DNA of 55,021 nucleotides, taken from contig CABZHO010000005.1 of NCBI GenBank assembly GCA_902525595.1, forward strand, positions 1 to 55,021, read 5' to 3'. This DNA comes from an uncultured Pelagibacteraceae bacterium (GTDB taxonomy: Bacteria; Pseudomonadota; Alphaproteobacteria; Pelagibacterales; AG-422-B15). Below are positions 25,106 through 34,767 of the stretch, one piece after another (position 1 is the first letter of the stretch; each line of letters starts with the position of its first letter). The notes under the pieces are model-generated. The model saw only the letters and a list, made by a program, of their open reading frames with translations. It was not told the origin of the DNA and made no database searches. Position numbers and translations under genes: made by a program.

Positions 25106-25747
25106 TTAAATATTTAAACCGTCTTTTTTTAATTCCTTGACTAAGTCGTTAAATTTATCTTGCCCAAAGAAAAACTTATCTTTGTAAACTGATAACGGTA
25201 CGCCATGGTGGCCAGCTTCAAGTTGCTCTTTTTGATTTTTTTTAATTTGAGAAATTATTTCTTCTTCTTTTTCAGCGACCTTATTCTTTATAGATTGAAA
25301 ATCTAGTCCCAGTTTATTTGTAACTTCAATGAGATTATTGTCTTTATGCCAATCTTCAGTACCACCAAAGATACAGCGAGAAATCTCGTAAGCAAAATCA
25401 AGTTGCCTATCATGTTCAATTGCCTGTAAGAAATGACAAATATCAAATATAAACGGCTGATCTTTCAATACTTCACCCGTAAAGGTATTTTGACGGATTG
25501 GATCTGGCTTTGGAGGAAGAGAAAACGGTAAGCCCAGTCTTCTAGCTTTTAATTTCATATCTATCATTTTCCACCAAAAATAGGTAAAAAAGTTTTTACC
25601 TTCAAAAAACTCAGGCTCTCGAATTGCAAGTGGATAAACAAGTTTAAAATTAACGTCCACTCCATACTTGTCACGAAGCATAATAATTCTAGGTGATATT
25701 AAATAAGAGTAAGGACTTCTTACTGAAAAATAAAAATCGATTTTCAT
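25106..25747 (-). CDS. DsbA-fold / 2-hydroxychromene-2-carboxylate isomerase family protein
   Basis: A 213-residue thioredoxin-fold protein of the kappa-GST/HCCA-isomerase group. The active-site region reads SVRSPYSYL (residues 8-16), with Ser in place of the CxxC redox pair, and ends with HGVPLSVYKDKFFFGQD, the cis-Pro strand of the fold. Such proteins act on glutathione adducts or isomerise aromatic intermediates; no substrate can be assigned. No signal peptide. Its start overlaps the stop of the GST gene upstream by one base, placing it last in a leftward operon of two GSTs, a DUF1330 protein and a membrane protein. Confidence 0.8.
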   Translation of the reverse strand: MKIDFYFSVRSPYSYLISPRIIMLRDKYGVDVNFKLVYPLAIREPEFFEGKNFFTYFWWKMIDMKLKARRLGLPFSLPPKPDPIRQNTFTGEVLKDQPFIFDICHFLQAIEHDRQLDFAYEISRCIFGGTEDWHKDNNLIEVTNKLGLDFQSIKNKVAEKEEEIISQIKKNQKEQLEAGHHGVPLSVYKDKFFFGQDKFNDLVKELKKDGLNI

Positions 25748-26787
25748 TAATTCAAAATTAACCTTTCACAACCTGTACCATCAAATAAATTATTAATTTT
25801 TTTCTTATCATCCTCTGAAAGTAAATTGTATTCCTCATTAACCCATTTCAAGCATTTTGCCTGATAGGGAAACGATTTTTGTTTCCAAGCACAGCCATCA
25901 ATTTCAGTTTCCCATTCTTTATCACCATTTTCTATCGCTTTAGCATTGGCAAGTTGTGCAGGTACATAGCCCTTACCTATTTCAGTTAACAGATCTTTTA
26001 CAGTTGTGGGAAGGCTTTCAATCGTCCCCCATTGGTCTTCTTCAACCTCAATACCTGATTGGTCTTCTAATAAACCTACCCAGGCCACTGTTCTTAAGGA
26101 TACTTGATGACAAATTTCTCTGGGAGTTGGATCAAAATTAACAAGTTGTGACAGCTGGCCGTATAAAGCAAAATCACAGGATGCAGGCCTTTTACTGATA
26201 AGATAAGAAGAAGACGCAAGATGTTTTTCAAGAATATTCAATAATCTTTTAAGGCTTGCATCAATAATTGGTGCTGTATCATTATTGGATCCAACCACCC
26301 ACAATCTATCAATTTGTCTTTTACTGATCATCTCTTTAACATTATTTAACATCTCATCAGGCAGCATTCCTAGCGTTTGTAAGGGAAGTATTGTTCCAGC
26401 ATTATTTGCATCTTTCTGATCATGCCATCTGTAATGAAACATATATTTTGTTCCCCATTCGTCCGCAAAGTCTTCGAGTAAGTAATTAATAAAGGCTAAG
26501 GCTGGATCGCTTGGGATTGAACTTCGATTACTGACTTCTGTGTCGATTCGTCTTATTAAGGGCGTTGAGTCAGTTACCGCTTTGAGATTTCCATCATCAT
26601 CTGGCAAAACAAAAGTTGGAAGTAATCCAGGCTTTGGTTTTTCTATGCCATGTTTATCTAAATAAACTGCTGGATCACCCCATATCATCTTATGAGGGAT
26701 CTGCTTGAACCGAAGATAAGAGAGCATTTTACGTGTATACGGTGATCCCACTCCACCAAGAATGATTAAAGGATTTGGTAAACTCAT
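25747..26787 (-). CDS. Glutathione S-transferase family protein, long form
   Basis: A 346-residue protein. Residues 1-90 are a GST N-terminal thioredoxin fold (GGVGSPYTRKMLSYLRFKQIPH, split; LLPTFVLPDD; STPLIRRID), and about 100-230 an all-helical GST C-terminal domain. About 100 extra C-terminal residues contain GCAWKQKSFPYQAKCLKW, a motif I know from this long subgroup. Function is likely glutathione-dependent detoxification or binding, but the substrate is unknown. It is separated by 10 bp from the second GST gene and overlaps the DsbA-fold gene by one base. Confidence 0.8.
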   Translation of the reverse strand: MSLPNPLIILGGVGSPYTRKMLSYLRFKQIPHKMIWGDPAVYLDKHGIEKPKPGLLPTFVLPDDDGNLKAVTDSTPLIRRIDTEVSNRSSIPSDPALAFINYLLEDFADEWGTKYMFHYRWHDQKDANNAGTILPLQTLGMLPDEMLNNVKEMISKRQIDRLWVVGSNNDTAPIIDASLKRLLNILEKHLASSSYLISKRPASCDFALYGQLSQLVNFDPTPREICHQVSLRTVAWVGLLEDQSGIEVEEDQWGTIESLPTTVKDLLTEIGKGYVPAQLANAKAIENGDKEWETEIDGCAWKQKSFPYQAKCLKWVNEEYNLLSEDDKKKINNLFDGTGCERLILN

Positions 26788-26797
26788 ATAACTCCTT

Positions 26798-27484
26798 TTA
26801 CTTTTGAATAATTTTTGAACCTGTATCTGTTAAATCTTTTGATTGCTTCATGTTTCTCATCAATTCCATAATATCTATTGGCACTGCAACACCTTTCTTA
26901 CAAGCAGGTCGACTTTCCATCATTTGTATCCATTTTTGCACACCGCTTAAACCATCTATATTGATTCCTGACCACTTATATGTTCTGACCCAGCACCAGT
27001 TAGCTATATCAGCAATACTAAAATCATCAGCCAAAAATTCGTTATCTTTGAGGCGTGTTTCTAATACTTCAAACAAACGTCTTCCTTCATTTTGATATCG
27101 ATCAATAGCAGGTTGCAATTTTTCGCCTGGCCAGTATCTAAAAAATACATTGGCTTGCCCCATCATAGGTCCAATACCTCCCATTTGAAACATCAACCAC
27201 TGGATCACTTTAGATCGAGCAATAGTGTCCGTTGGTAAAAGTTTTCCTGCTTTCTCAGCCAAATAAATTAATTGAGCGCCACTTTCCATAATTGAAAGAT
27301 TCTCATTGTCTGTATCTACGATTACAGGAATTCGTCCATTTGGATTTAAAGACAAAAATTCAGGTTTTTTTTGGTCTCCTGATTGCAGATTAACCACATG
27401 AACATTATATGGAATTTCTAGTTCCTCAAGGGCAACTGAAATTTTATACCCGTTAGGTGTTGGCGATGTATAAAGTTCAATCAT
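26798..27484 (-). CDS. Glutathione S-transferase (YfcG/GstB-like)
   Basis: A 228-residue GST. The N-terminal fold reads [20 protein letters not shown] (residues 1-20), with [12 protein letters not shown] and [15 protein letters not shown] giving the cis-Pro and glutathione gamma-Glu contact (ESGA). The C-terminal helical domain includes the [20 protein letters not shown] block typical of the nu-class proteins YfcG and YghU. These enzymes show disulfide-bond reductase and peroxidase activity. It overlaps the DUF1330 gene by 4 bp (ATGA), so the two are co-translated. Confidence 0.88.
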   Translation of the reverse strand: MIELYTSPTPNGYKISVALEELEIPYNVHVVNLQSGDQKKPEFLSLNPNGRIPVIVDTDNENLSIMESGAQLIYLAEKAGKLLPTDTIARSKVIQWLMFQMGGIGPMMGQANVFFRYWPGEKLQPAIDRYQNEGRRLFEVLETRLKDNEFLADDFSIADIANWCWVRTYKWSGINIDGLSGVQKWIQMMESRPACKKGVAVPIDIMELMRNMKQSKDLTDTGSKIIQK

Positions 27485-27927
27485 TTCAAATTTATTAACG
27501 TATCCATCTCTACAGACTCTATATTAAGCTGACCCTCTAATCCTGCTTCTCGATGCTGATATCCTTCCAATAGAACTGGATCAGAAGGATTCATGTTTTC
27601 GCCCATAATTTTTTTTGAAGGCCATTTTGCAATTACTAAAACATCCCATAAATCCTCAACCTTTCCAACAGTCATCCTTTTTATTTTTGAAGAGAATGTG
27701 ATCTCTCCTCCTAATTCTTCAATATGCTTTGTAATGATTTCAGCATATTTTTGATAAGCTTCTATACCAGTAAGATTGGTTTTCCGTCCATCTCTATATT
27801 CTGCTTTTTTTTTAAATTTTAGCAAATTTACCATGTAAATTGGCTTGTCATTATCTTCATCATCGGCAACTTCAAAAAAGCCTTTCATTTGATCACGTGA
27901 AGGGTACAACTTATTTTTAACTTCCAT
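27481..27927 (-). CDS. DUF1330-like protein (dimeric alpha/beta-barrel)
   Basis: About 148 residues. [14 protein letters not shown] (about residues 32-45) followed by [11 protein letters not shown] and a C-terminal [15 protein letters not shown] is the pattern of DUF1330-type ferredoxin-like proteins. Biochemical role unknown. The second in-frame ATG (27927) is chosen because AAGAAGG sits 6 bp upstream; the ATG at 27933 lies directly on that ribosome site. Association with two GSTs suggests a part in detoxification of small organic compounds. Confidence 0.72.
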   Translation of the reverse strand: MEVKNKLYPSRDQMKGFFEVADDEDNDKPIYMVNLLKFKKKAEYRDGRKTNLTGIEAYQKYAEIITKHIEELGGEITFSSKIKRMTVGKVEDLWDVLVIAKWPSKKIMGENMNPSDPVLLEGYQHREAGLEGQLNIESVEMDTLINLK

Positions 27928-28399
27928 ATACATCCTTCTTTCTTAATAATGATAAATAAAAGATTATAGATGTAATCCCTAACAAAACAAGTGATCCTAT
28001 ATAACCTCCAGGTGCGTTAGAAGTAGTATATTCTGATCCAGGATAATGTAGCGCAAAAGTTAACAAACGCATGAAGTGATCAAGACAAAAAATAATCCAT
28101 AAAAGCGGTAGAAAACTTTTATATTTAACAAGTATTCCAAGTGAGATTAACATAATAATCATTTGAGACCCTCCAAACAATGATCCTAGAAGATAAATTA
28201 TTTTATTAGGATCAAGATTATTTGTAACTGGAAAAATTACAATTGATGCAATCCGGTTCATTCCTGCATCATATGTGAATAAATGGGTAAATGTTCTAAA
28301 TGCCATCGGCAATAAGTAAAGATAAGTTAGCCAAAGAATATAGGAATTGCCTTCATAATAATTATTTGCTTCTGCTGGAAAAATTTTTAAGTATTTCAT
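27917..28399 (-). CDS. Membrane protein of unknown function
   Basis: About 160 residues from ATG 28399. Four hydrophobic spans are visible (roughly residues 20-38, 65-87, 90-110 and 128-150). The start is preceded by no clear ribosome site. A TTG at 28453 also opens the frame, but using it would leave only 5 bp to the divergent gene at 28459, so the ATG is preferred. I recognise no family. The end overlaps the DUF1330 gene by 11-17 bp, so it is the probable first gene of the leftward GST operon. Confidence 0.6.
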   Translation of the reverse strand: MKYLKIFPAEANNYYEGNSYILWLTYLYLLPMAFRTFTHLFTYDAGMNRIASIVIFPVTNNLDPNKIIYLLGSLFGGSQMIIMLISLGILVKYKSFLPLLWIIFCLDHFMRLLTFALHYPGSEYTTSNAPGGYIGSLVLLGITSIIFYLSLLRKKDVYGS

Positions 28400-28458
28400 T
28401 AAAAAAAGACTAAATAATTGATATAAACTGTCAATACAAACAAAGCACTGCAAAAAAA

Positions 28459-29310
28459 ATGTACTCGTCGATTGTAACTACCACACTCACAATTCTTACT
28501 TCGTTTGTGATATTATTACTTATTTTAATGCCCTACTTATTAAGAGGTTTGGGACTTCATCCGTCGTATGCAGGAAATGTATTTAACTTAGAGAATAAGA
28601 GTGCACTAATTATATCAACAAGTCATGGCTTGCTTAATTATCCCGGCCAAACAACTGGAAAAAAATCTGGTTTGGCAAGTCACGAACTCACTGCGCCATA
28701 TTATGAATTTGTTGACGCCAATATGAAGGTAGATATAGCGAGTATAAAGGGAGGTGAAATTCCAGTTGACCCTCTTACAATTTCCTACTTTGTAAAATCT
28801 TCATCGGATAAAAGATTTTATAAAGATGAAAGTGCACTGAAAAAGTTAAATAATGCACTAAAAATTGATGACGTAAACTTCACGAGTTACGACGTTATTT
28901 TTATTTCTGGTGGTTGGGGTGGCGCCTATGATTTGGGTACATCGGATACTTTAGCAAGAGGAATATCAGATGCCTATTATGCTGGCAGTATTATAGGGGC
29001 TATTTGTCATGGTCCTTTGGGGCTTATTAATGCAAAAGATTTAAACGGTAGAACACTAATTAAAGATCGACGGATTACAGGGGTTACAAACAAACAAGTT
29101 AAAGAATTAGGTATTAGCATGACACCGCAGCACCCTGAAAAAGAATTAAAACGAGTGGGGGTAATCTTTGAAAGCCAATCAAAGTTTAGAGATGTTTTTG
29201 CTAACCTTGTTGTAGTTGACGATGAAGAAAGATTTGTTACAGGTCAAAATCAAAATGCTGGGCATGAAATAGCTCAGAAAATTATGGAAATTATTGCGAA
29301 AACGAAATGA
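28459..29310 (+). CDS. Membrane-anchored DJ-1/PfpI (Hsp31-like) protein
   Basis: A 283-residue protein with an N-terminal membrane anchor (about residues 8-30) and a class I amidotransferase-like domain. The nucleophile elbow is AICHGP (Cys near residue 183), with ISGGWGGAYDLG and an Hsp31-type YPGQTTGKKSGLASHELTAPYYEF region, split over about 65-90. Relatives act as glyoxalases or stress chaperones. Anchoring at the membrane is unusual and would place the domain outside the cytoplasm. It starts an operon with a four-helix protein (ATGA overlap), a metallo-beta-lactamase-fold enzyme and a sulfatase. Confidence 0.82.
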   Translation: MYSSIVTTTLTILTSFVILLLILMPYLLRGLGLHPSYAGNVFNLENKSALIISTSHGLLNYPGQTTGKKSGLASHELTAPYYEFVDANMKVDIASIKGGEIPVDPLTISYFVKSSSDKRFYKDESALKKLNNALKIDDVNFTSYDVIFISGGWGGAYDLGTSDTLARGISDAYYAGSIIGAICHGPLGLINAKDLNGRTLIKDRRITGVTNKQVKELGISMTPQHPEKELKRVGVIFESQSKFRDVFANLVVVDDEERFVTGQNQNAGHEIAQKIMEIIAKTK

Positions 29311-29681
29311 ATAAATTTTTAATAATTCTCACAACAATAAACGGATTTTTATTTTTTCTTATTGGTCTTTTATGGATAATTTCGCCCTATGATGCAGCTA
29401 GTATTTTTGGAATTACTATTCTGCCCATTGGTCTGGGTTTAAGTTCACTTATCGGAGACATAGGAAGCTATTTTTTGTGTATTGGAGTGATGATGATACT
29501 AGCCGCATACACACTTAATAGTATTTGGTTTTATGCTCCAGCTCTTCTGTTAGGTTCGACAGCAGTATTGCGATTTATTTCTTGGAGTATGCATGATGCA
29601 AATTTTGCTACACAATTTATTATTGTAGAAATTTTAATTGTTACCTTATTACTTGTGACAGCACGAAGGGTTCAAAAATAA
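29307..29681 (+). CDS. Small four-helix membrane protein
   Basis: A 124-residue, very hydrophobic protein with four spans (about residues 5-25, 40-65, 68-88 and 98-118) and short loops. I do not recognise the family; the pattern resembles DUF4345-type membrane proteins, which is only an impression. It overlaps the DJ-1-like gene by 4 bp and is followed 5 bp later by the metallo-beta-lactamase-fold gene, so expression is joint. Confidence 0.65.
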   Translation: MNKFLIILTTINGFLFFLIGLLWIISPYDAASIFGITILPIGLGLSSLIGDIGSYFLCIGVMMILAAYTLNSIWFYAPALLLGSTAVLRFISWSMHDANFATQFIIVEILIVTLLLVTARRVQK

Positions 29682-29686
29682 TATAG

Positions 29687-30754
29687 ATGAAAACAATATA
29701 TTATCTTTTAGTTGGTGCCTTACTCTTAGCGATAATTACTTTCCTCGCCATTAGAAATATCACTGTTCAAAATTTCTTAATTGACTTCGATGCAAACCGT
29801 ATGTGGAATAATATTGGCAAGGCTGAAACAATAGAGGGGGATAATCTTGTTGGTATCGTCTGTGGTTCGCGAGGACCATTACCTGGTGCAGGAAGAGCTG
29901 AACCATGCATTATGATAAAAACACCCGAACATATGTTTATTGTAGATACAGGTGATGGCAGTCGTACAAATCTAATGAACTGGCAAGTAGACATGGGAAA
30001 TTTAGATGCAATTCTATTTACACATCTGCATTCTGACCATATTGCGGACTTGGCTGATTTTCATCTTTATTCCTGGGTAACCCAGAATAGACAGGGTAAA
30101 TTACCAGTCTATGGACCTAGAGGTACTGACAAGCTTACGAACGGAATTATGGCAGCTTATGAATTAGACAATGCATTTAGGACATTACATCATGGAGAGG
30201 AAGTGGCTCCCTCAGATATTGCGGGATTTGAAACAACTATAATCGATTTAGATCGTCCAGTTATTTTTGACGACGGTAATTTAAGAATCACCGCTTTTAA
30301 AGTTAAGCATCCTCCAGTCAATCCTGCCTATGGCTTTCGCTTTGATTACAAAGGCAGGTCTATAGTCATCAGTGGTGATACTGATTATAGTAAGAACCTA
30401 ATTGAGCATTCAAAAAATGCCGACGTACTTTTTCATGACGCACTTTCATATGATATGATTGGTCGTGCTGAAGATGTTGCAAGGCCGCTTAGACCTACTC
30501 TTGCATCAGTTTTTGCAGATATTCAGGAATATCACGCATCTCCAGTGGAGGCAGCTCAGGCGGCAAATGAGGCAAACGTTAAAGAGCTCATTTTTTACCA
30601 CCTTATTCCAGCTCCAGGCAACATGATTGCAAAAATGATATTTGTAAGAGGTGTAAATGAAGTTCGATCAGATAATTGGACATTATCGGATGATGGAACA
30701 ATGGCAATCCTACCCGTAGGGTCTGAAAAAGTTAAAATTACCTCAATTAAATAA
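29687..30754 (+). CDS. Membrane-anchored metallo-beta-lactamase-fold hydrolase
   Basis: A 355-residue protein with an N-terminal hydrophobic segment (residues 4-22) and an MBL fold. The metal motif is THLHSDH (His113, His115, Asp117, His118); further ligands appear in KHPPVNPAYGFRFD and SGDTDYS. The layout is close to RNase Z/arylsulfatase AtsA-type hydrolases. The anchor suggests an extracytoplasmic hydrolase rather than an RNase. Its last base overlaps the start of the sulfatase gene, so the two may act on the same sulfated or phosphorylated substrate. Confidence 0.82.
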   Translation: MKTIYYLLVGALLLAIITFLAIRNITVQNFLIDFDANRMWNNIGKAETIEGDNLVGIVCGSRGPLPGAGRAEPCIMIKTPEHMFIVDTGDGSRTNLMNWQVDMGNLDAILFTHLHSDHIADLADFHLYSWVTQNRQGKLPVYGPRGTDKLTNGIMAAYELDNAFRTLHHGEEVAPSDIAGFETTIIDLDRPVIFDDGNLRITAFKVKHPPVNPAYGFRFDYKGRSIVISGDTDYSKNLIEHSKNADVLFHDALSYDMIGRAEDVARPLRPTLASVFADIQEYHASPVEAAQAANEANVKELIFYHLIPAPGNMIAKMIFVRGVNEVRSDNWTLSDDGTMAILPVGSEKVKITSIK

Positions 30755-32409
30755 TGGTAAAAAAAATATTTCTAATATTTTTAATTGGAATATTTTTTAT
30801 TTTTATCGCAATAAATTTTCGTGTTCAAATTGCGATGTCAATAATTCCTATATTGATCAACTTTACAAATCCTGTTGCGGTCAATGAAAATATTACATGG
30901 CCTGATGGGCCTGAAAGTAATAGTCAAAGTATTAATGATAGAAAACCTAATATTATATTAATCTTGGCAGATGATTTAGGTTTTAATGATGTATCTCTCT
31001 ATAATGGTGGTGCTGGAGACGGAAATCTACAAACCCCTAATATTGACAGAATTGGTAAAGGTGGCGTTACTTTTACTAATGGTTATGCTGCAAGCGCAAG
31101 TTGCTCGCCCTCTCGAGCGTCAATTATGACAGGGCGATATTCAACAAGATTTGGTTTTGAATTTACACCGTTTTACAGATTTGGTTACACACTTATGAAA
31201 TGGATGGATCCTACTTTTGATCCACTTATATCTCAATTCAAGGATGCCTCAGAAGAAAATTTTTTAGATGAGGACTATGTTGGAATGCCTGCAAGCGAGA
31301 TTACGATTGCAGAAATTTTAAAACAAGAAGGTTACTATAATGCGCATATAGGTAAATGGCACCTTGGAGGTATAAAAGGACAGAATCCAATTGAACAAGG
31401 CTTTGATGATAGTCTACAATTATTGAGTCCTCTTTACTTACCTAAAAATGATCCTGATGTTGTAAATGCAAAAACAAGCGCAACCATTGATAAAATGGTA
31501 TGGGCATCTTCTCAGTATGCCGTGAGATTTAATGGCGGTAAGGCATTTGAGCCTGGTGGTTACATTACTGACTATTATAGTAAGGAAGCGGTTAAGGTAA
31601 TTGAGAAAAATAAGAATAGACCATTTTTTCTTTACCTAGGTCATTTTGCGCCACATAATCCGATGCAATCTCTAAAAAATGATTTTGATTATTTTCACCA
31701 TTTAAACAATGATGATCAACACAATCTGAGGGTATATTCTGGTATGCTTCGAGCCTTAGATCGAGGAATTGGTGATATTTTAAACGCACTTGAGCAAAAT
31801 AATCTCACCGAAAATACGTTAATCATTTTTTCAAGTGATAATGGTGGTGCAAACTATCTTGAATTATCAGATATTAATAATCCTTATCGTGGATGGAAGC
31901 TAACGCATTTTGAGGGTGGCATGCATGTACCATTCATGGCTAAGTGGCCAAAAAAAATAAAATCAGGCCAAATTTTTGACTATCCAATTCATCAAAATGA
32001 TATTTTGCCAACCATTGCGACAGCGGCAGAAGCACCTATTCCAACCGATCGAGTAATAGACGGTAAAAATTTATTTCCATATTTAAAAAATAACATACCA
32101 CCTCATGAAAACTTGTTTTGGAGACAAGGAAGATTGCAAACTGTACTTCAGAATCAGTGGAAACTGATAAGAGATAAAAATATTGATAAAAAATGGCTTT
32201 ATCATCTGAAAAATGATCCCACTGAGAAGGTTAACCTTGCACTTTTAAATCCCTCTAAGGTATCAGAGCTAGAGGCTTTACTAGATAACCATAATTTAGA
32301 GCAGAAAGAACCTAATATGGAGAGTGTTATCGCAACTCCAATATTAATAGATAAACATACAGGCCAAAAATACGCAGAAGGTGATGAGTATACTTATTGG
32401 GATAATTAA
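30754..32409 (+). CDS. Membrane-anchored sulfatase (formylglycine type)
   Basis: A 551-residue sulfatase. After an N-terminal membrane anchor (about residues 4-25) come ILADDLGFNDVSLYNGG with the calcium-binding Asp pair, the modification site Cys117 in CSPSR, GKWHLGG and FFSSDNGG-type SSDNGGANY. The Cys must be oxidised to formylglycine; no maturase gene lies in the window. It cleaves sulfate esters, probably outside the cytoplasm. It is the last gene of the DJ-1/MBL operon. Marine heterotrophs use such enzymes on algal sulfated glycans and small sulfate esters; the true substrate is unknown. Confidence 0.9.
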   Translation: MVKKIFLIFLIGIFFIFIAINFRVQIAMSIIPILINFTNPVAVNENITWPDGPESNSQSINDRKPNIILILADDLGFNDVSLYNGGAGDGNLQTPNIDRIGKGGVTFTNGYAASASCSPSRASIMTGRYSTRFGFEFTPFYRFGYTLMKWMDPTFDPLISQFKDASEENFLDEDYVGMPASEITIAEILKQEGYYNAHIGKWHLGGIKGQNPIEQGFDDSLQLLSPLYLPKNDPDVVNAKTSATIDKMVWASSQYAVRFNGGKAFEPGGYITDYYSKEAVKVIEKNKNRPFFLYLGHFAPHNPMQSLKNDFDYFHHLNNDDQHNLRVYSGMLRALDRGIGDILNALEQNNLTENTLIIFSSDNGGANYLELSDINNPYRGWKLTHFEGGMHVPFMAKWPKKIKSGQIFDYPIHQNDILPTIATAAEAPIPTDRVIDGKNLFPYLKNNIPPHENLFWRQGRLQTVLQNQWKLIRDKNIDKKWLYHLKNDPTEKVNLALLNPSKVSELEALLDNHNLEQKEPNMESVIATPILIDKHTGQKYAEGDEYTYWDN

Positions 32410-32490
32410 ATATTCATTCAATGTAAATAATTCTAAATATTTTAAAAAATTAATTAGACGAATAGCATATTTATTGTAGAATTTTTCTTT

Positions 32491-32847
32491 ATGAGCGCAA
32501 CAAATTCACTCCTCAAATTTTGGGAAGAACAAATGGGAATGACTCATCGCTCTAGTAAACACTTTTTTAGAAAAACACCTTCTCATTATCACCTTATGCT
32601 TCTTGTAATGTCTGCCCATCAAAATAAAGAGAAACTATGCGTGGAAGAATTAAAAACAAAATTGTTTAGTACGTCACGCCCAAAGTCATCAATGATGATA
32701 AATGAAGCTTGTGATCGAGGATTTATTCACTTAGAAAAAACAGAGCATGATAAGAGGCGTAAGACAGTAAAACCAAGTACAGAATTGATTAAAGAATTTA
32801 AAAATTATTTAGATTCAATGAAAAATATCAATTGGAAGACTGAATAA
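32491..32847 (+). CDS. Small MarR-like winged-helix regulator
   Basis: A 118-residue protein. Residues 35-95 form a winged helix: VEELKTKLFSTSRPKSSMMINEACDRG is the HTH (split here from a longer run), followed by the wing FIHLEKTEHDKRRKTVKPS, where D-x-R-R-K matches the MarR wing. It is shorter than typical MarR proteins (140-150 residues) and lacks much of the first and last dimer helices. It follows the sulfatase by 81 bp and converges with the dienelactone hydrolase at 5 bp. It may regulate one of the flanking operons; target unknown. Confidence 0.72.
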   Translation: MSATNSLLKFWEEQMGMTHRSSKHFFRKTPSHYHLMLLVMSAHQNKEKLCVEELKTKLFSTSRPKSSMMINEACDRGFIHLEKTEHDKRRKTVKPSTELIKEFKNYLDSMKNINWKTE

Positions 32848-32852
32848 CAAAA

Positions 32853-33593
32853 TTACGAAAAAATCTTTTTTAAAAAATTACTCATTTCTTGCCACGAATG
32901 CAGATCAGCGTGGGTGTCATAAAATAACCCAGAACTTTTATCATCAGCTTGTGGATTTGTGAATGCGTGTCCAACATTTCCGTAAGCATGAATTTGCCAA
33001 TTAGCTTTTTTAAAATTTAATTCATCTGCTAAATCAATCATATTCTGTGGAGTAGCCATTGGATCATCATAGCCGTGTAAAATCAAAATTGAAGAATCAA
33101 TTTTTTTTGCTTGGTTTAAATTCGTTTCTATTCTTGTATTAGGTGCATCATATAACCCATGAAAACTTACAACGCCTTGAATATTTTCTCCTGCCCTAGC
33201 TAAATCAAGTGCACATTTTCCACCAAAACAGAATCCAATCGCTGCTGTTTTACTTTCATCAACCTTATCAAATTTCTTTAGTGTTTCGAATGCGTGTATC
33301 ATCCTTTCTTGAAGTAGAGTACGATTAGAATTAAATTCGTTCATGAGCGCCATTGACTCATGTGGATTTAATCCTCTTCTTCCTTGACCGTAAAGGTCCA
33401 TAGCAAAGGCAAAATAACCTAGCTCTGCAAGTTGCTCTGACTTATTGATATCGAATTCAGAATGGCCTCCATAAGCGTGGCATACAAGTATTCCAGGCCT
33501 TAAAGACTCAATACTATCATCATAGCTTATCGTACCTTCAAATTGAACGTCACCGTTTGCAGAGTTATAAACTAATTTTTCTGTTTTTATCAT
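32853..33593 (-). CDS. Dienelactone hydrolase family protein
   Basis: A 246-residue alpha/beta hydrolase. The triad is visible: nucleophile Cys122 in GFCFGGKC, Asp in ILHGYDDPMA and His in GNVGHAFTNP. Cys as nucleophile and this order are characteristic of dienelactone hydrolases. Many relatives are general esterases, so degradation of chloroaromatics is not implied. No signal peptide. It lies 2 bp after the iron alcohol dehydrogenase gene and is the last of a leftward three-gene set with an EamA exporter. Confidence 0.88.
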   Translation of the reverse strand: MIKTEKLVYNSANGDVQFEGTISYDDSIESLRPGILVCHAYGGHSEFDINKSEQLAELGYFAFAMDLYGQGRRGLNPHESMALMNEFNSNRTLLQERMIHAFETLKKFDKVDESKTAAIGFCFGGKCALDLARAGENIQGVVSFHGLYDAPNTRIETNLNQAKKIDSSILILHGYDDPMATPQNMIDLADELNFKKANWQIHAYGNVGHAFTNPQADDKSSGLFYDTHADLHSWQEMSNFLKKIFS

Positions 33594-33595
33594 TT

Positions 33596-34762
33596 TTAGA
33601 GAATACCTTCATAAGAATTTATGTAAAGTTTCTTCATCTCCTCATAAGATATATCACGTGGGTTAGGGGCTGTGGATGGATCCTTTAGTGCCATGTGACT
33701 TAATAATTCAAAATTAAATTCCTGGTCAAGAGCTTTAAGTGTATGCGGAAGAGAAAGTTCACTTCTTATATGAAGTAACCATTCAAGAAATCCATCGAAG
33801 GAAGAATTTTCCAACTCTAAGTATTTTGATAACAATTCGATTCGTTCAGTTATAACTGGGGCATTAAACTTAAGAACATATGGCATGAAGATTGCATTTG
33901 ATAGACCATGATGAACATCATTAACTGCATTAATTGGATGTGATAGGGAGTGTATGGCCCCAAGGCCTTTTTGAAATGCTGTTGATCCCATTGATGATGT
34001 TACAAGCATCTTTGATCGTGCTGTTAAATTGTCAGGATGTTTAAAAGCAGTTAAAAGGCAATTTTTTACATTTTTTATACCCTCCAATGCAATTCCATCA
34101 GCCATAGGGTGAAATCCTCTTGCGCAATAAGCTTCTAAGCAGTGAGCTAAAGCATCCATTCCTGTAGCAGCTGTTAAATGAGGTGGAAGAGATAATGTTA
34201 ATTTTGGGTCAAGAATTACTAGATCTGGTAAGAACGAGGGGTGAAAAATTATTTTCTTTGTCATATCGCTCTCATCTAAAATCAAGGATGATCGACCAGT
34301 TTCAGAGCCTGTTCCAGCAGTTGTAGGTATCGCGATGACTTTTGGAAGTTGATCTGTTTCAGCTTTTGTCCAATTATCTCCGATATCCTCAAAATACCAC
34401 AGGTTCTGTTTTTGTTTAGACATAAAAGCTATTGCTTTACCAGCGTCTAAGGAACTCCCTCCACCAATAGCAACAACTCCATCATTTTTATCAGATATAA
34501 AATGCTCAACACCGTCAGATACATTTCTACCTGTCGGATTGCCCTTAATGTTTGAAAATATAGAATATTCAATTTTTTTCCTTTTTAGTAATTGTATGAT
34601 TTGAAGAAAGTTTTCATTTTTTGAAAAATTAGGATCAGTAACAAGTAAAGGTTTTTTTATACTTAATTCAAGTAAGGCCTTCACAATTTCAGATGACCGA
34701 TCAAGACCAAACCATATAGGGGTGGGATAATTCCAATTGGCGTTAACTATTTCATCCATCAT
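33596..34762 (-). CDS. Iron-containing alcohol dehydrogenase
   Basis: A 388-residue group III alcohol dehydrogenase. NAD-binding GGGSSLDAGKAIAF (about residues 97-110), TTAGTGSETGRSS, and the metal ligands in DALAHCLEAY, ahead of GAIHSLSHPINA with two histidines, are all present. It interconverts an alcohol or hydroxy acid with the aldehyde or keto form using NAD(P). Relatives include maleylacetate reductases, which would pair with a dienelactone hydrolase, but conserved features do not settle this. Two adjacent ATGs (34762 and 34759) are possible starts; neither has a clear ribosome site. Confidence 0.9.
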   Translation of the reverse strand: MMDEIVNANWNYPTPIWFGLDRSSEIVKALLELSIKKPLLVTDPNFSKNENFLQIIQLLKRKKIEYSIFSNIKGNPTGRNVSDGVEHFISDKNDGVVAIGGGSSLDAGKAIAFMSKQKQNLWYFEDIGDNWTKAETDQLPKVIAIPTTAGTGSETGRSSLILDESDMTKKIIFHPSFLPDLVILDPKLTLSLPPHLTAATGMDALAHCLEAYCARGFHPMADGIALEGIKNVKNCLLTAFKHPDNLTARSKMLVTSSMGSTAFQKGLGAIHSLSHPINAVNDVHHGLSNAIFMPYVLKFNAPVITERIELLSKYLELENSSFDGFLEWLLHIRSELSLPHTLKALDQEFNFELLSHMALKDPSTAPNPRDISYEEMKKLYINSYEGIL

Positions 34763-34767
34763 TTTAT

